From JBAYJY01 sp041664945 (GTDB lineage: Bacteria; UBP15; UBA6099), in contig JBAYJY010000021.1 of assembly GCA_041664945.1 (NCBI GenBank), positions 1 to 38,272 on the forward strand: a stretch of DNA of 38,272 nt, written 5' to 3'. Below are positions 1 through 7,973 of this stretch, piece after piece. Each line of letters opens with the position of its first letter. Positions within the stretch are counted from its first letter, which is position 1. The translations under genes were made by a program, and so were the position numbers. The notes below the pieces were generated by a model that searched no databases, was not told where the DNA came from, and saw only the letters and a program-made list of their open reading frames with translations.

Positions 1-1
1 C

Positions 2-475
2 CGGGGCAATCTGATGCGCCTGACGTTGCTGAAAGGCTCCCAGCGGCCCGACCCGACGGCGGACCTCGGCCATCACGAGTTCACCTACAGCCTCTACCCG
101 CACGCCGGCGACTGGCGGCAGGCGGACACGCCGCGCCGCGCCTGGGAACTCAACGACCCGCTCGCGTCTGTCCCGCTCGCGAAATCACGCGCCGGCCTCG
201 ACCCGTCCGTTTCGTTCATTTCCATCAACCGGCCGAATGTAATGCTGGCCGCGCTCAAGCTCGCCGAGGATGAAGACGCGCTGGTGATCCGGCTGTACGA
301 AAGCCGCAACGCGCGCGGGCCTGTCTCTGTTAAGCTCTTCAAGCCGATAGTTCAAGCGATGGAATGCGATCTGCTTGAAAAGGCCGCCGCCCCGGCGAAA
401 GTCGTGTCCGGAGCCTTGCGGTTCGATATCAAGCCGTATGAGATAAGGACGTTTAAGTTGCGCTTCAAAAAGTGA
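2..475 (+). CDS. Alpha-mannosidase, GH38 family, C-terminal fragment
   Basis: The reading frame is open to the left edge, so the gene starts outside the window and only about 157 C-terminal residues are present. They match the C-terminal beta domain of GH38 alpha-mannosidases: an HHEFTY-LYPHAGDW block near residue 30, a segment of the type 'ALKLAEDEDALVIRLYE' in the middle, and a final IKPYEIRTFKL strand. Known members hydrolyse alpha-mannosides and are usually about 1000 residues; the catalytic Asp lies upstream and cannot be checked. The TGA stop is at 473-475. The family call rests on recognising these blocks; substrate is unknown. Confidence 0.85.
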   Translation, partial: RGNLMRLTLLKGSQRPDPTADLGHHEFTYSLYPHAGDWRQADTPRRAWELNDPLASVPLAKSRAGLDPSVSFISINRPNVMLAALKLAEDEDALVIRLYESRNARGPVSVKLFKPIVQAMECDLLEKAAAPAKVVSGALRFDIKPYEIRTFKLRFKK

Positions 476-490
476 TGATTTATCCTTGCC

Positions 491-518
491 GTAGGGGCAC
501 AGCATGCTGTGTTCCTGC
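491..518. repeat. Dispersed repeat family A, copy 1 (degenerate)
   Basis: GTAGGGGCACAGCATGCTGT and following bases resemble the reverse complement of the copies at 8936 and 16268 (core GCAGCATGCTGC flanked by GGGC and GCCCCTAC). The core is palindromic. It lies in the 73-base gap between the mannosidase fragment and the metallopeptidase gene. Confidence 0.6.
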
Positions 519-548
519 TTTCTAAAACGAGAATTCGAAATGCTCTGA

Positions 549-1298
549 ATGAAACGAACCCGACGGCAAACCGTGAAATCGACGCTCGAAGTTGACGGCG
601 CGTTTTATCCTCTGAAGATACATTACGAAACGCGGCGGAACTGCGCCGCTTCCATTCGCGCGACCTCGATCAACATCCGGATACCGGCCGGTTACAGTCA
701 GAAACTGCGCGCGGATTATGTCGCGAAGATGACAGACTGGGCAGTCGGGAAGCTGCGCGGCAACCCGAACTCGCTGAGGCCGCAGCAGCAGAAAGTTTAT
801 TCGGACGGCGACACTCTCGATGTCGGCGGCCACCTTTATTCTATCTCGATTTCGTTAGAGAATCGGAAAACCTGTTCGGCGCGGATCGCAGGCGACAACA
901 TCCGCCTTAAAATCCCGTCCGATCTCCCGGAAGATGAGAGAAACAAGATAATCCCTGCGCTGATCTCGCGCTGCATCGCGCGAAAGCGGCTGCCGGAACT
1001 CGAAGAGAGAATACGGGAGCTGAACGCGAAACATTTCAACGCCGACGTGAAAAATATCAGTTTCAAAAACAGCAAGACACGCTGGGGAAGCTGTTCGCGA
1101 GCGGGGAACATCAACATTTCGACACGGCTGCTGTTCGCGCCGGACGACGTGATTGAATACGTATGCATTCACGAGCTCGCGCACCTGATCGAGCACAACC
1201 ACTCGCCGAGATTCTGGGCGCTCGTCGCCGGCGCGGCGCCGGAATATAAGGATAAAAGAAGGTGGCTGAGAAACAACGGGCGGATGTGCGAATACTAA
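549..1298 (+). CDS. YgjP-type (DUF45) zinc metallopeptidase-like protein
   Basis: A 249-residue protein of the YgjP/DUF45 family, related to M48-like metallopeptidases. The C-terminal half carries the diagnostic blocks: TRWGSCS near residue 180, then the zinc site HELAHLIEHNHSPRFW (HExxH with a downstream NHSxxFW). The usual family length is 220-250, so it is complete. No signal peptide is seen, so it is probably cytoplasmic. The physiological substrate of the family is not established. The start is the first ATG of the frame; no strong Shine-Dalgarno is visible before it. A copy of repeat family C begins two bases after the stop codon. Confidence 0.85.
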   Translation: MKRTRRQTVKSTLEVDGAFYPLKIHYETRRNCAASIRATSINIRIPAGYSQKLRADYVAKMTDWAVGKLRGNPNSLRPQQQKVYSDGDTLDVGGHLYSISISLENRKTCSARIAGDNIRLKIPSDLPEDERNKIIPALISRCIARKRLPELEERIRELNAKHFNADVKNISFKNSKTRWGSCSRAGNINISTRLLFAPDDVIEYVCIHELAHLIEHNHSPRFWALVAGAAPEYKDKRRWLRNNGRMCEY

Positions 1299-1300
1299 AA

Positions 1301-1341
1301 AACAGTAGACAGCATAAAGCAGACAGAAGACAGCGAAAAGC
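1301..1341 (+). repeat. Dispersed repeat family C, copy 1 (AGTAGAC-type), abutting a stop codon
   Basis: Begins AACAGTAGACAGC two bases after the TAA of the metallopeptidase gene and continues as degenerate (C)AGACAG heptamer-like units to GCGAAAAGC. Two further copies, at 9078-9119 and 36243-36287, are likewise downstream of a gene and in that gene's orientation. Not protein coding in any convincing frame. Confidence 0.7.
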
Positions 1342-1419
1342 AAAAGACGGGATTGGGGCTGGTCAGTTGGGGACTGGGAAAAAGCATTTAACCCTATACC
1401 CTGTACACTAAAATAGGGA

Positions 1420-1448
1420 TTGCCCTCTCTTCAAATCAAACATATAAT
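1420..1448 (+). promoter_or_regulatory. Predicted sigma-70 type promoter for purH
   Basis: -35 TTGCCC (1420-1425), 17-base spacer, perfect -10 TATAAT (1443-1448). Transcription would start near 1455, giving about 60 bases of leader before the purH ATG, which has a GGGAG Shine-Dalgarno at 1504-1508. Confidence 0.6.
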
Positions 1449-1516
1449 ACCGCCATCTTGCATCTCATGGGATTTCGACGAGACTTAAAATTGATATTAA
1501 AAAGGGAGATGGATAA

Positions 1517-3289
1517 ATGCTTAAAATTGAAACAGCCGTAATCAGTGTCAGCGACAAGACGGGCGTCGTTGAGTTCGCGAAGTTCCTCGTTAAAAACGGA
1601 GTGAAGATCATTTCCACCGGCGGGACGGCGAAGGCGCTCACGGACGCCGGAATCAAAATCGTTCCGATCAAAAAGATTACCGGCAACACGAAGGACGACT
1701 ATTTCGACGGACGCATGAAAACCATCAGTTTCAACTATGAAAGCGCCCTGCTCTACCGGCGCGACAGCGCGACGCATGTAAAACAGGCGAAACAACTCGG
1801 CATCCCGAAGATAGACATGGTGGTGTGCAACCTGTACCCGTTCGAGAAGGTAACCGCGGCGGGCGACTGCACGATCGAGAAAGCGGTGGACAACATAGAC
1901 ATAGGCGGCCCGTGCATGGTGCGCGCGGCGGCGAAGAATTTCGACGGCGTGGCGATAGTCGTCAGTCCGGATTCGTACGGAACGATCATGGCGGAGATGA
2001 AGTCGAACAAAGGCGGCGTGTCGCGCGAAACGCGGGCGCGGCTTGCATCGATCGCGTTCGAGCGCACCGCCGACTACGACGCGGCGATCAACATTTTCTT
2101 CAGTAAGCAACTCGAAGGCAAGATGACCCGGCGCCTGAAATACACGGACGGAATCAAGCTCGGCCGCTACGCCGAAAACTGGCATCAGGTCGGCTGGATG
2201 TATCAGGACGAAACGCTCGCGTGGCCGAACCTGCCGCACTGCAAACAGGTCCACGGCGGCCCGCTCGGATACAACAACTACCTCGACGGCGAAGGCGCGC
2301 TCAACTCGGCGCTCGAATTCCGCGGCATCCCTGCGGTCTCTATCATCAAGCACTCGAATCCATGCGGACTCGCCACCGGCGCCACAATCGAGGAAGCGTT
2401 TGAGCGCGCGTGGGAAGGCGACCCGGTAAGCGCTTTCGGCTCGGTCATAGCGCTGACCCGCAACATGACGCTCGGCATCGCAAAGCTCATCGAGAAACGG
2501 TTCGTTGAAATCATCATCGCCCCGAAGATAGAGCCGAAGGCGCTCGATTACATCAAATCGCTCGGAAAGAAGAAAGAAGGCCTGCGGCTGCTCGAATACG
2601 GCGACATCAAGTTCGCCGCCAAGGAAAAAACCCGGCTGCGCCCGATCACCGGCGGACTACTCGAACAGGAAACCGACAACCTTTACTATCTCTGCAAGAG
2701 CGCGAGCGGCCTGACGCAGAAAGCGAAACCCTACCTCTGCAAGAACAGCGGCAAGAAGCTCATGGTGGGGATTGTCACCAAAAAGCAACCGCCGGCCGAT
2801 AAAGCCGGGCTCGTGGACTTCGCGCTGCGAAACGTAAAACACGTGAAGTCGAACGCGATATGCATCGCGCGCGAATATAAGAACGGAAAGTACCAGCTTC
2901 TCGGAATGGGATGCGGGCAGCCGAACCGCAAGGACTCGGTCATGCTCTGCGGAATCAGAGCGACGGACAACCTGCGCACTGAGTTCGCGAAGAAAAAAGG
3001 CGCGAAAGGCACGCGCGACGAGTTTCTCGCCGGCCTCGCGAAAAAGGCGGCGAAGGAATACTTGGAAGCCGAAGCGGCTTATGTTAAGAAACAGTTCGAG
3101 AGCGGCAACATCGTTCTCGCGTCGGACGCGTTCTTCCCGTTCCGCGACGGACTCGACAATGCGGCCTCGACGGGCGTGAAGTTCATCGTCGAGCCCGGCG
3201 GCTCGGTGCGTGACGACTCCGTTATCGCCGCGGCCGACGAGCAGGGCATCGCGCTTGTGTTCACCGGAGTGCGAAAGTTCAATCACTGA
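1517..3289 (+). CDS. purH: Bifunctional AICAR formyltransferase / IMP cyclohydrolase (PurH), long divergent form
   Basis: Catalyses the last two steps of de novo IMP synthesis in the cytoplasm. The IMP cyclohydrolase half (about 1-200) shows SVSDKTG, STGGTAKAL, NLYPFE and DNIDIGGPCMVRAAAKN. The AICAR transformylase half (about 215-590) shows RYAENWHQ, KHSNPCG (278-284, with the catalytic Lys-His pair), ITGGLL, KSNAI, GQPNRKDS and SDAFFPFRD. At 590 residues it is longer than the common 510-530 residue form. Odd: where most PurH read KTLHPxxHGGIL the protein reads KTISFNYESALL (68-79), so Lys68 is kept but the His-Pro and His-Gly-Gly positions are not. Start is fixed by GGGAG eight bases upstream. 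A strong terminator follows at 3400. Confidence 0.93.
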   Translation: MLKIETAVISVSDKTGVVEFAKFLVKNGVKIISTGGTAKALTDAGIKIVPIKKITGNTKDDYFDGRMKTISFNYESALLYRRDSATHVKQAKQLGIPKIDMVVCNLYPFEKVTAAGDCTIEKAVDNIDIGGPCMVRAAAKNFDGVAIVVSPDSYGTIMAEMKSNKGGVSRETRARLASIAFERTADYDAAINIFFSKQLEGKMTRRLKYTDGIKLGRYAENWHQVGWMYQDETLAWPNLPHCKQVHGGPLGYNNYLDGEGALNSALEFRGIPAVSIIKHSNPCGLATGATIEEAFERAWEGDPVSAFGSVIALTRNMTLGIAKLIEKRFVEIIIAPKIEPKALDYIKSLGKKKEGLRLLEYGDIKFAAKEKTRLRPITGGLLEQETDNLYYLCKSASGLTQKAKPYLCKNSGKKLMVGIVTKKQPPADKAGLVDFALRNVKHVKSNAICIAREYKNGKYQLLGMGCGQPNRKDSVMLCGIRATDNLRTEFAKKKGAKGTRDEFLAGLAKKAAKEYLEAEAAYVKKQFESGNIVLASDAFFPFRDGLDNAASTGVKFIVEPGGSVRDDSVIAAADEQGIALVFTGVRKFNH

Positions 3290-3298
3290 CGTTAGAGC

Positions 3299-3382
3299 AA
3301 TTGCGAGGGAACAAAGAATCTAAAAGTATTAAGACGGAAATTTAGATCGGGATTGCTTCGTCGCTCTGCTCCTCGCAATGAC
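3299..3382. repeat. Dispersed repeat family B, copy 1, with a degenerate inverted partner
   Basis: 3350-3382 reads GGATTGCTTCG ... CTCCTCGCAATGAC, the plus-orientation form of family B. At 3299-3320 a degraded copy in the opposite orientation (TTGCGAGGGAACAAAGAATC) is seen, so the two could pair as a long stem. Located just after purH and before its terminator. Confidence 0.7.
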
Positions 3383-3399
3383 AAACTGAACCAAACGCA

Positions 3400-3426
3400 A
3401 AGGGCGGCCCGAAGGCCGCCCTTTTT
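3400..3426 (+). terminator. Rho-independent terminator downstream of purH
   Basis: Ten-base GC-rich stem AAGGGCGGCC / GGCCGCCCTT with a CGAA tetraloop, running into a TTTTT tract. 110 bases after the purH stop; the AA before the stem also makes it usable in the minus direction for the convergent gene at 3477. Confidence 0.85.
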
Positions 3427-3476
3427 AATTCACTAAAAATTAAACATGCTTTCGCATGGGGCCTGCTATTTAATTA

Positions 3477-3791
3477 TTAAGCGTTTTTCGCCTTTCGCTT
3501 CACCGGCGCCTTCTTCGGGGTCCTCTGCTTGATAATCGGCGTCGGCTTGGGCATGACAAAATTCATCTCCCAAAAATCCGGATATTCTTTAACTTCCCCG
3601 CAGTGCATACACTTAAAAACGGTTACGGTGACCTCAACTTTTTTCGGGCCGCCGCGGTTATTCGTCGGAAAAGATTCCACTATCCACTGGCCTTTTTCAG
3701 GTGTAGCCTTGAAAACGTGTGAACATCCCGTTGTTTTTATTTCCGCCTTTACCGCTTTTTTCACCTTCTTAACTCTGCTTCGGTTTTCCAT
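3477..3791 (-). CDS. Small zinc-ribbon-like hypothetical protein
   Basis: 104 residues, not recognised as a named family. It has one CxH (TGCSHVF, near 22) and one CxxC (FKCMHCGEV, near 61), which together could ligate a single zinc ion, and a very basic C-terminal tail (KQRTPKKAPVKRKAKNA) and N-terminus rich in Lys. No signal peptide or membrane segment. The start has GGGG about eight bases upstream. A nucleic-acid-binding role would fit the charge but is only inference. Base composition is more AT-rich than its neighbours. It converges on purH and diverges from greA. Confidence 0.6.
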   Translation of the reverse strand: MENRSRVKKVKKAVKAEIKTTGCSHVFKATPEKGQWIVESFPTNNRGGPKKVEVTVTVFKCMHCGEVKEYPDFWEMNFVMPKPTPIIKQRTPKKAPVKRKAKNA

Positions 3792-4063
3792 TGCTGTCGC
3801 CCCTTTCCCGCTGTCCCTACTTTATATTAAACAATCTAACTTCCGTTTTGTTCCTTACACTTTAAATGAAAATCGTTGCCGAACGGCCTTAAGAGTCATA
3901 ATCCGGGAATAAATCTGAAGCGCCGGACTCAAAGCGGCGAACAGATAGGATACAGCTTTTTGGGGGAAAATACAAATGCCCGCCCTAAAGCCCGGGGCCG
4001 GGCCAAAAGAGTCTTTGAAATCAGAGGATTCCGCGGGCGGCCTTTTGGGGCCCTTTCGTTTTG

Positions 4064-4092
4064 TTGACATCCAAAGATTCCGACACTACAAT
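4064..4092 (+). promoter_or_regulatory. Strong predicted sigma-70 promoter for greA-lysS
   Basis: Perfect -35 TTGACA (4064-4069), 17-base spacer, -10 TACAAT (4087-4092). Start expected near 4099, giving a leader of about 40 bases that contains the greA Shine-Dalgarno. The 270 bases between this gene and the one at 3477 otherwise hold no feature I can support. Confidence 0.8.
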
Positions 4093-4139
4093 ATTATGCT
4101 TGTAAAAATGGCAGGAAAGTGTCGCTCAGGGAGGGGTTC

Positions 4140-4625
4140 ATGGCCCAATTAATTGACGAACAAGTAGTATTGACGCCGGACGGGCATAAAAAGATGCTCG
4201 AGCTGTTAGACCATCTAAAAAAGGAACATCGCGCGGATATCCGGGAGCGGATGCAGAACGCTGAGAAAAGCAGCGTAGTGTCTGAAGACCCGGAATTCGA
4301 GGAAATCAAGAAGGATCAGGCCATACTCGAGAGCCGGATCGCCCACATCGAGGCAATCCTGAAGAAGAGCAAGGTGCTGACGTTATCCGAGATTTCCACC
4401 GACCGAGTAGGAATCGGCTCCCGCGTAAAGGTGAAGAACCTTAAAACCAAAACCGAGGAAGAATACACGATTCTTTCCTCGATGGAGGCGAATCCGGCGG
4501 AGAACCGCATTTCGGACGCGAGCCCGGTCGGCCGGGCGCTGATGCGCATGAAAAAGGGAGATATCGTTCACGCAGAAACTCCCAAAGGGCGCGTCAGGTA
4601 CCTGATCGTAAACATCAAGAAATAG
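4140..4625 (+). CDS. greA: Transcription elongation factor of the GreA/GreB family
   Basis: 161 residues, the usual GreA length. Gre factors insert an N-terminal coiled coil into the RNA polymerase secondary channel and stimulate cleavage of backtracked RNA. The coiled coil (about 12-80) aligns without gaps to E. coli GreA, and the C-terminal FKBP-like domain ends with SPVGRALMRMKKGD and ETPKGRVRYLIV. Odd: of the two acidic tip residues that hold the catalytic Mg2+ (Asp41 and Glu44 in E. coli), the Glu is kept (Glu49) but the Asp is Val46. The ATG at 4140 is preferred over an in-frame GTG at 4119 because CAGGGAGGGG sits directly before it. It probably shares its promoter with lysS. Confidence 0.88.
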   Translation: MAQLIDEQVVLTPDGHKKMLELLDHLKKEHRADIRERMQNAEKSSVVSEDPEFEEIKKDQAILESRIAHIEAILKKSKVLTLSEISTDRVGIGSRVKVKNLKTKTEEEYTILSSMEANPAENRISDASPVGRALMRMKKGDIVHAETPKGRVRYLIVNIKK

Positions 4626-4709
4626 TCTGAGCCGGTTTTTCCGGCCATGCTTACAGCTTCCTAAACGAACCCGAATCACCTATCGGAGCGCCGCGCGCGG
4701 GGGTATATC

Positions 4710-6230
4710 ATGGATATTATTGACGAACAAACTAAGACCGCATCCGAAAAGCAAGTCAATCAAACTATCACTGACGAACAATATCAGCATAGAATCGAAA
4801 AGATCGAAAAGCTTAAAGCTCTCGGCGTTCCCGCCTACGCGAAGAACTTCAACCGGACGCACACCGCGGCGCAGATTGCGATCGATTTCGAAAAGCTCAT
4901 CGCGGAGGAGACAAAGGTCTCCATCGCCGGACGCATCAAAACCATCCGGAAAATGGGCAAGGCCTCCTTCTGCGATCTATACGACGATTCAGGGAAAATG
5001 CAGATTTACGTAAAAGCCGACAAGCTCGGCGAGGAAAAATATGAAATCTTCAAACTCATAGACATCGGCGACATAATAGGCGTCACGGGCCAGGTTTTCA
5101 CGACCCGCACGGGCGAACTGACTGTCGTCGCCGAGGATCTCATTCCGCTCACAAAAAGCCTTCGCGAACTGCCCGAAAAATTCCACGGGCTGCGGGATGT
5201 CGAAATCCGCTACCGGCGCCGCTATCTCGACCTGATAGCCAACCCGGATGTGAAAAAAGTTTTCGAAACGCGCATCAAGATCGTGCGCCGCATCCGCGAA
5301 TTCCTGCACGGCCGCGACTTCTGCGAAGTCGAAACGCCCATGATGCAGGCGGTGCCCGGCGGCGCCACGGCGAGACCTTTCATCACTCACCACAACGCGC
5401 TCGACATCGATCTCTATATGCGCATCGCGCCCGAACTTTATCTGAAACGCCTCGCGGTCGGCGGCTTCGAGCGCATCTTCGAAATCAACCGCAATTTCCG
5501 CAACGAAGGCATCTCCACAAGACATAATCCCGAGTTCACGATGCTCGAACTCTATCAGGCATATACTGATTACAACGGAATGATGGAAATCACCGAGTCG
5601 CTGATCGCTGACGCGGCGCAGACCGCCCTCGGAACGACGAAAGTTGTATATCAGGAAAAGGAAATCGATTTTACGCCCCCGTGGAAAAGAATCCGCTGGG
5701 TGGACGCGTTCAAGGAATTCGCCGGACTGGAACTCGACCTCAAAGCGGGCGCCGCCGGCCTCGCCGCGATCTGCAAATCGCGCGGAATCGATGTCGATCC
5801 GGCTTCAAACGCCGGCCAGTTGATGGACGTTTTATTCGGAGAACTCGTCGAGCCGCATCTCATGCAGCCGACTTTTGTTTATGATTACCCGACTGAAATC
5901 TCGCCGCTCGCCTGCCAGCGCGACGACGACCCTGATTTTACCGAACGTTTCGAGCTGTTCATCAACGCGTTCGAGATCGCTAACGCTTTCACCGAACTTC
6001 GCGACCCGCTGGAACAGTTGCGCCGCCTGGAACACCAGCAGTCTCTGCGCGACTCCGGCGACGCCGAAGCGCACCCGATCGACAACGATTATGTCCGCGC
6101 GCTCGAATACGGGTTCCCGCCCACCGGCGGACTCGGCATCGGCATAGACCGGCTCGTCATGCTACTCACCGACTCAGCCTCTATCCGAGACGTCATTTTC
6201 TTCCCGCTCCTGCGCCCCGAAGAGGGATAA
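4710..6230 (+). CDS. lysS: Lysyl-tRNA synthetase, class II
   Basis: 506 residues, standard length. Charges tRNA-Lys in the cytoplasm. N-terminal OB-fold anticodon-binding domain (about 55-165: VSIAGRIKTIRKMGKASFCDL); catalytic core with YRRRYLDLIAN, motif 2 FRNEGISTRHNPEFTMLE and motif 3 GLGIGIDRLVMLLT near the C-terminus; the end PLLRPEEG is typical. The EISPLA block, usually followed by Lys or Arg, is followed here by Cys. It lies 84 bases after greA and most likely is co-transcribed. A GC-rich purine run before the ATG (GGGGGTATATC) serves as ribosome binding site. The hairpin element at 6244 begins 13 bases after the stop. Confidence 0.95.
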   Translation: MDIIDEQTKTASEKQVNQTITDEQYQHRIEKIEKLKALGVPAYAKNFNRTHTAAQIAIDFEKLIAEETKVSIAGRIKTIRKMGKASFCDLYDDSGKMQIYVKADKLGEEKYEIFKLIDIGDIIGVTGQVFTTRTGELTVVAEDLIPLTKSLRELPEKFHGLRDVEIRYRRRYLDLIANPDVKKVFETRIKIVRRIREFLHGRDFCEVETPMMQAVPGGATARPFITHHNALDIDLYMRIAPELYLKRLAVGGFERIFEINRNFRNEGISTRHNPEFTMLELYQAYTDYNGMMEITESLIADAAQTALGTTKVVYQEKEIDFTPPWKRIRWVDAFKEFAGLELDLKAGAAGLAAICKSRGIDVDPASNAGQLMDVLFGELVEPHLMQPTFVYDYPTEISPLACQRDDDPDFTERFELFINAFEIANAFTELRDPLEQLRRLEHQQSLRDSGDAEAHPIDNDYVRALEYGFPPTGGLGIGIDRLVMLLTDSASIRDVIFFPLLRPEEG

Positions 6231-6243
6231 GAAAACAATTGTG

Positions 6244-6324
6244 TTAAGGAAAACTTTTTCAAAAGTTTTCCTTAATATCCTTTCAAAACTCTTCAACGCT
6301 TCGCGCGACTTCGCGCGCTTCGCT
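6244..6324 (+). repeat. Hairpin element, left copy of an inverted pair
   Basis: Starts with a 15-base perfect stem (TTAAGGAAAACTTTT / AAAAGTTTTCCTTAA, two-base loop, 6244-6275), then CTTTCAAAACTCTTCAACGC and a GC-rich tail of alternating CGCGC/TTCG (to 6324). The same order in reverse complement occupies 6551-6637. Each copy follows directly after the stop of its neighbouring gene (lysS here), so it may act as that gene's terminator. The about 226 bases between the copies are AT-rich and hold no gene I can support. Confidence 0.75.
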
Positions 6325-6550
6325 AATGTCTTAAGATATCGAATATCCATATGAATCATAAATAGTTCAAGGTTTTCAAAGGATCCCAAAAGCTTTAGTA
6401 ACGGGCTTTAGAAATTTACTCTCAACTTTCGATTGTCCTATCGACAACTTGTTGCCTCGGAATTATTCGGAAAAATACAATTGTGTTTGAACGATTATAT
6501 TAATCATAAGCAGACTGCTGAGGCCCGAATAAAAAGCCGGCTGACCGGCA

Positions 6551-6637
6551 AGCGGAGCGCGCGAAGTCGCGCGGAGCGTTAAAGAGTTTTGGAAAAAGAG
6601 TTTGAGGAAAAACCTTTTTCAAAAGGTTTTTTCTCAA
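6551..6637 (-). repeat. Hairpin element, right copy of the inverted pair
   Basis: Read on the minus strand: a 17-base stem with one G-T pair (TTGAGGAAAAACCTTTT and its partner, 6602-6637), then CCAAAACTCTTTAACGC and a GC-rich tail matching the left copy with C in place of T at a few positions. It ends seven bases from the stop codon of the minus-strand VWA gene, mirroring the left copy after lysS. Confidence 0.75.
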
Positions 6638-6643
6638 GCGCCC

Positions 6644-7888
6644 TTACCAGTTTCGGGCATACGGGCGGTTGCGGTGATTGATGATCTGTTGAATTTCCTG
6701 GGCGGTGATTTTGGGGCGTTTCGGTTTGAGGAGCGTTTTCATGGCGTCGTCGAGGCCGTCGAGAGTCAGTTCAAACATGGGGAACATTTTGGCTATGATG
6801 TGTCCGCTGACGGATGACTGAAAAGTGCGTTTGCGCATCGGGTTCAGCCAGACGATTCCCGGGAATTTCATCATCAGGCGGTACATCCACCAGATGCCCG
6901 GCTCTTCGTTCCGGTAGAAGTAGTCAATCGCGCCGTTGGCGTCCAGCAACTCGCTCGGGGCCATGCTCGCGTCGCCGACGAATATTATCTTGTAGTCGTT
7001 CTCGAACTGCTTCAGAAAATCCGGCGTGGCGAGGTTGTCGTTGCGCTCAATATCCTTCCACAAATCCTGATATATGCAGTTGTGAAAATAGAAGGATTTC
7101 ATATCTTTTATCTGCGATTTAGCGGCGCTGAACAGCTTGCTCACGGCCCAGTGGTAGGGCTCCATCGAGCCGCCGACGTCCATTAGCAGCAACAGCTTGA
7201 TCTTATTCTTCTTGCCGCGCATCCATGAGATTTCCAGCTCGCCCGCGTTGCGGCAGGTTTTGTCCACCGTCGTGTCGATGTCGAGTTCGTCCTCAGGCCC
7301 GACAGGCAGCAGCGTGCGCAGTTTCGAGAGCGCGACGCGTATCTGGCGCGTGTCGAGCACCATATCGCTCGAATAGTTTCTAAAATATCTCTTTTCGGCA
7401 ATCTGGATGGCGGACCCGTGGCGGCTGTAGCCCTGCCCTATCCGGATTCCAGCGGGATTGTAGCCGAACGCGCCCTGCGTGGAGCGGCCGCCGGTCCCGA
7501 TCGCCCGGTCGCCGCCGACATGCTGCTTGTAGTGGCCTTCCTCGAACTGGCGCCGGAAGTTTTCCAAAACCTCCTCGAGCGGCAGCGCCTGCAACAGACG
7601 CTTTTCCGCTTCCGTCAGTATCAGCGGGTCAACCTGCTCCAAGCCCTTGAGTATCTCGTCCACAATTTCGTCGCTCGTCTCGATGCCCTCGAAGAAATGT
7701 TTGAACACGCGGTCGTAGCGGTCGAAGTACGTCTCGTTCTTAACCAGAATCGAGCGCGCGAGATGATAAAACGTTTCGAGGTTGGATTCAGCCAGTCCGT
7801 GCCCGAGCGCATCGTGAAGCATCATCCACTCGTTGATGGTGACCGGCACTCCCGCGCGTCTTAATTCGAAGAAAAAATTTATGAACAT
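6644..7888 (-). CDS. VWA-domain protein, CoxE-like, partner of MoxR ATPase
   Basis: 414 residues. N-terminal helical region (1-115), a Gly-rich linker (about 123-155, GGDRAIGTGG...) and a C-terminal von Willebrand A domain starting at KIKLLLLMDVGGSM (about 230-243). Proteins of this kind work with MoxR AAA+ ATPases to load metals or cofactors into target enzymes; the target here is unknown. The MIDAS motif DxSxS reads DVGGS (Asp237), lacking the first Ser; I believe DVGGSM is common in this particular subfamily, but that is from memory. The MoxR gene is directly upstream on the same strand, 85 bases away, with a hairpin in the gap. Confidence 0.82.
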   Translation of the reverse strand: MFINFFFELRRAGVPVTINEWMMLHDALGHGLAESNLETFYHLARSILVKNETYFDRYDRVFKHFFEGIETSDEIVDEILKGLEQVDPLILTEAEKRLLQALPLEEVLENFRRQFEEGHYKQHVGGDRAIGTGGRSTQGAFGYNPAGIRIGQGYSRHGSAIQIAEKRYFRNYSSDMVLDTRQIRVALSKLRTLLPVGPEDELDIDTTVDKTCRNAGELEISWMRGKKNKIKLLLLMDVGGSMEPYHWAVSKLFSAAKSQIKDMKSFYFHNCIYQDLWKDIERNDNLATPDFLKQFENDYKIIFVGDASMAPSELLDANGAIDYFYRNEEPGIWWMYRLMMKFPGIVWLNPMRKRTFQSSVSGHIIAKMFPMFELTLDGLDDAMKTLLKPKRPKITAQEIQQIINHRNRPYARNW

Positions 7889-7920
7889 TCAGCTATATCT
7901 TTCGCTTTCCTGCTTTTGAA

Positions 7921-7959
7921 GAAAAACCTTTTGCCGACTGGCCGTCAAAAAAGGTTTTC
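7921..7959 (-). terminator. Hairpin between moxR and the VWA gene
   Basis: Stem AAAACCTTTT / AAAAGGTTTT (7923-7932 with 7949-7958) with a 16-base GC-rich loop. It shares the AAAACCTTTT arms with the hairpins at 6244 and 6602 and, like them, lies just after a stop codon (moxR ends at 7974 on the minus strand). Could be a terminator, a partial attenuator or an mRNA 3' stabiliser. Confidence 0.5.
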
Positions 7960-7973
7960 ATCTTTCTAAAACA

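Noticed and set aside
4631..4645. GCCGG-TTTTT-CCGGC hairpin between greA and lysS as a terminator
   Set aside because: Only five base pairs, T run is in the loop and none follows the stem.
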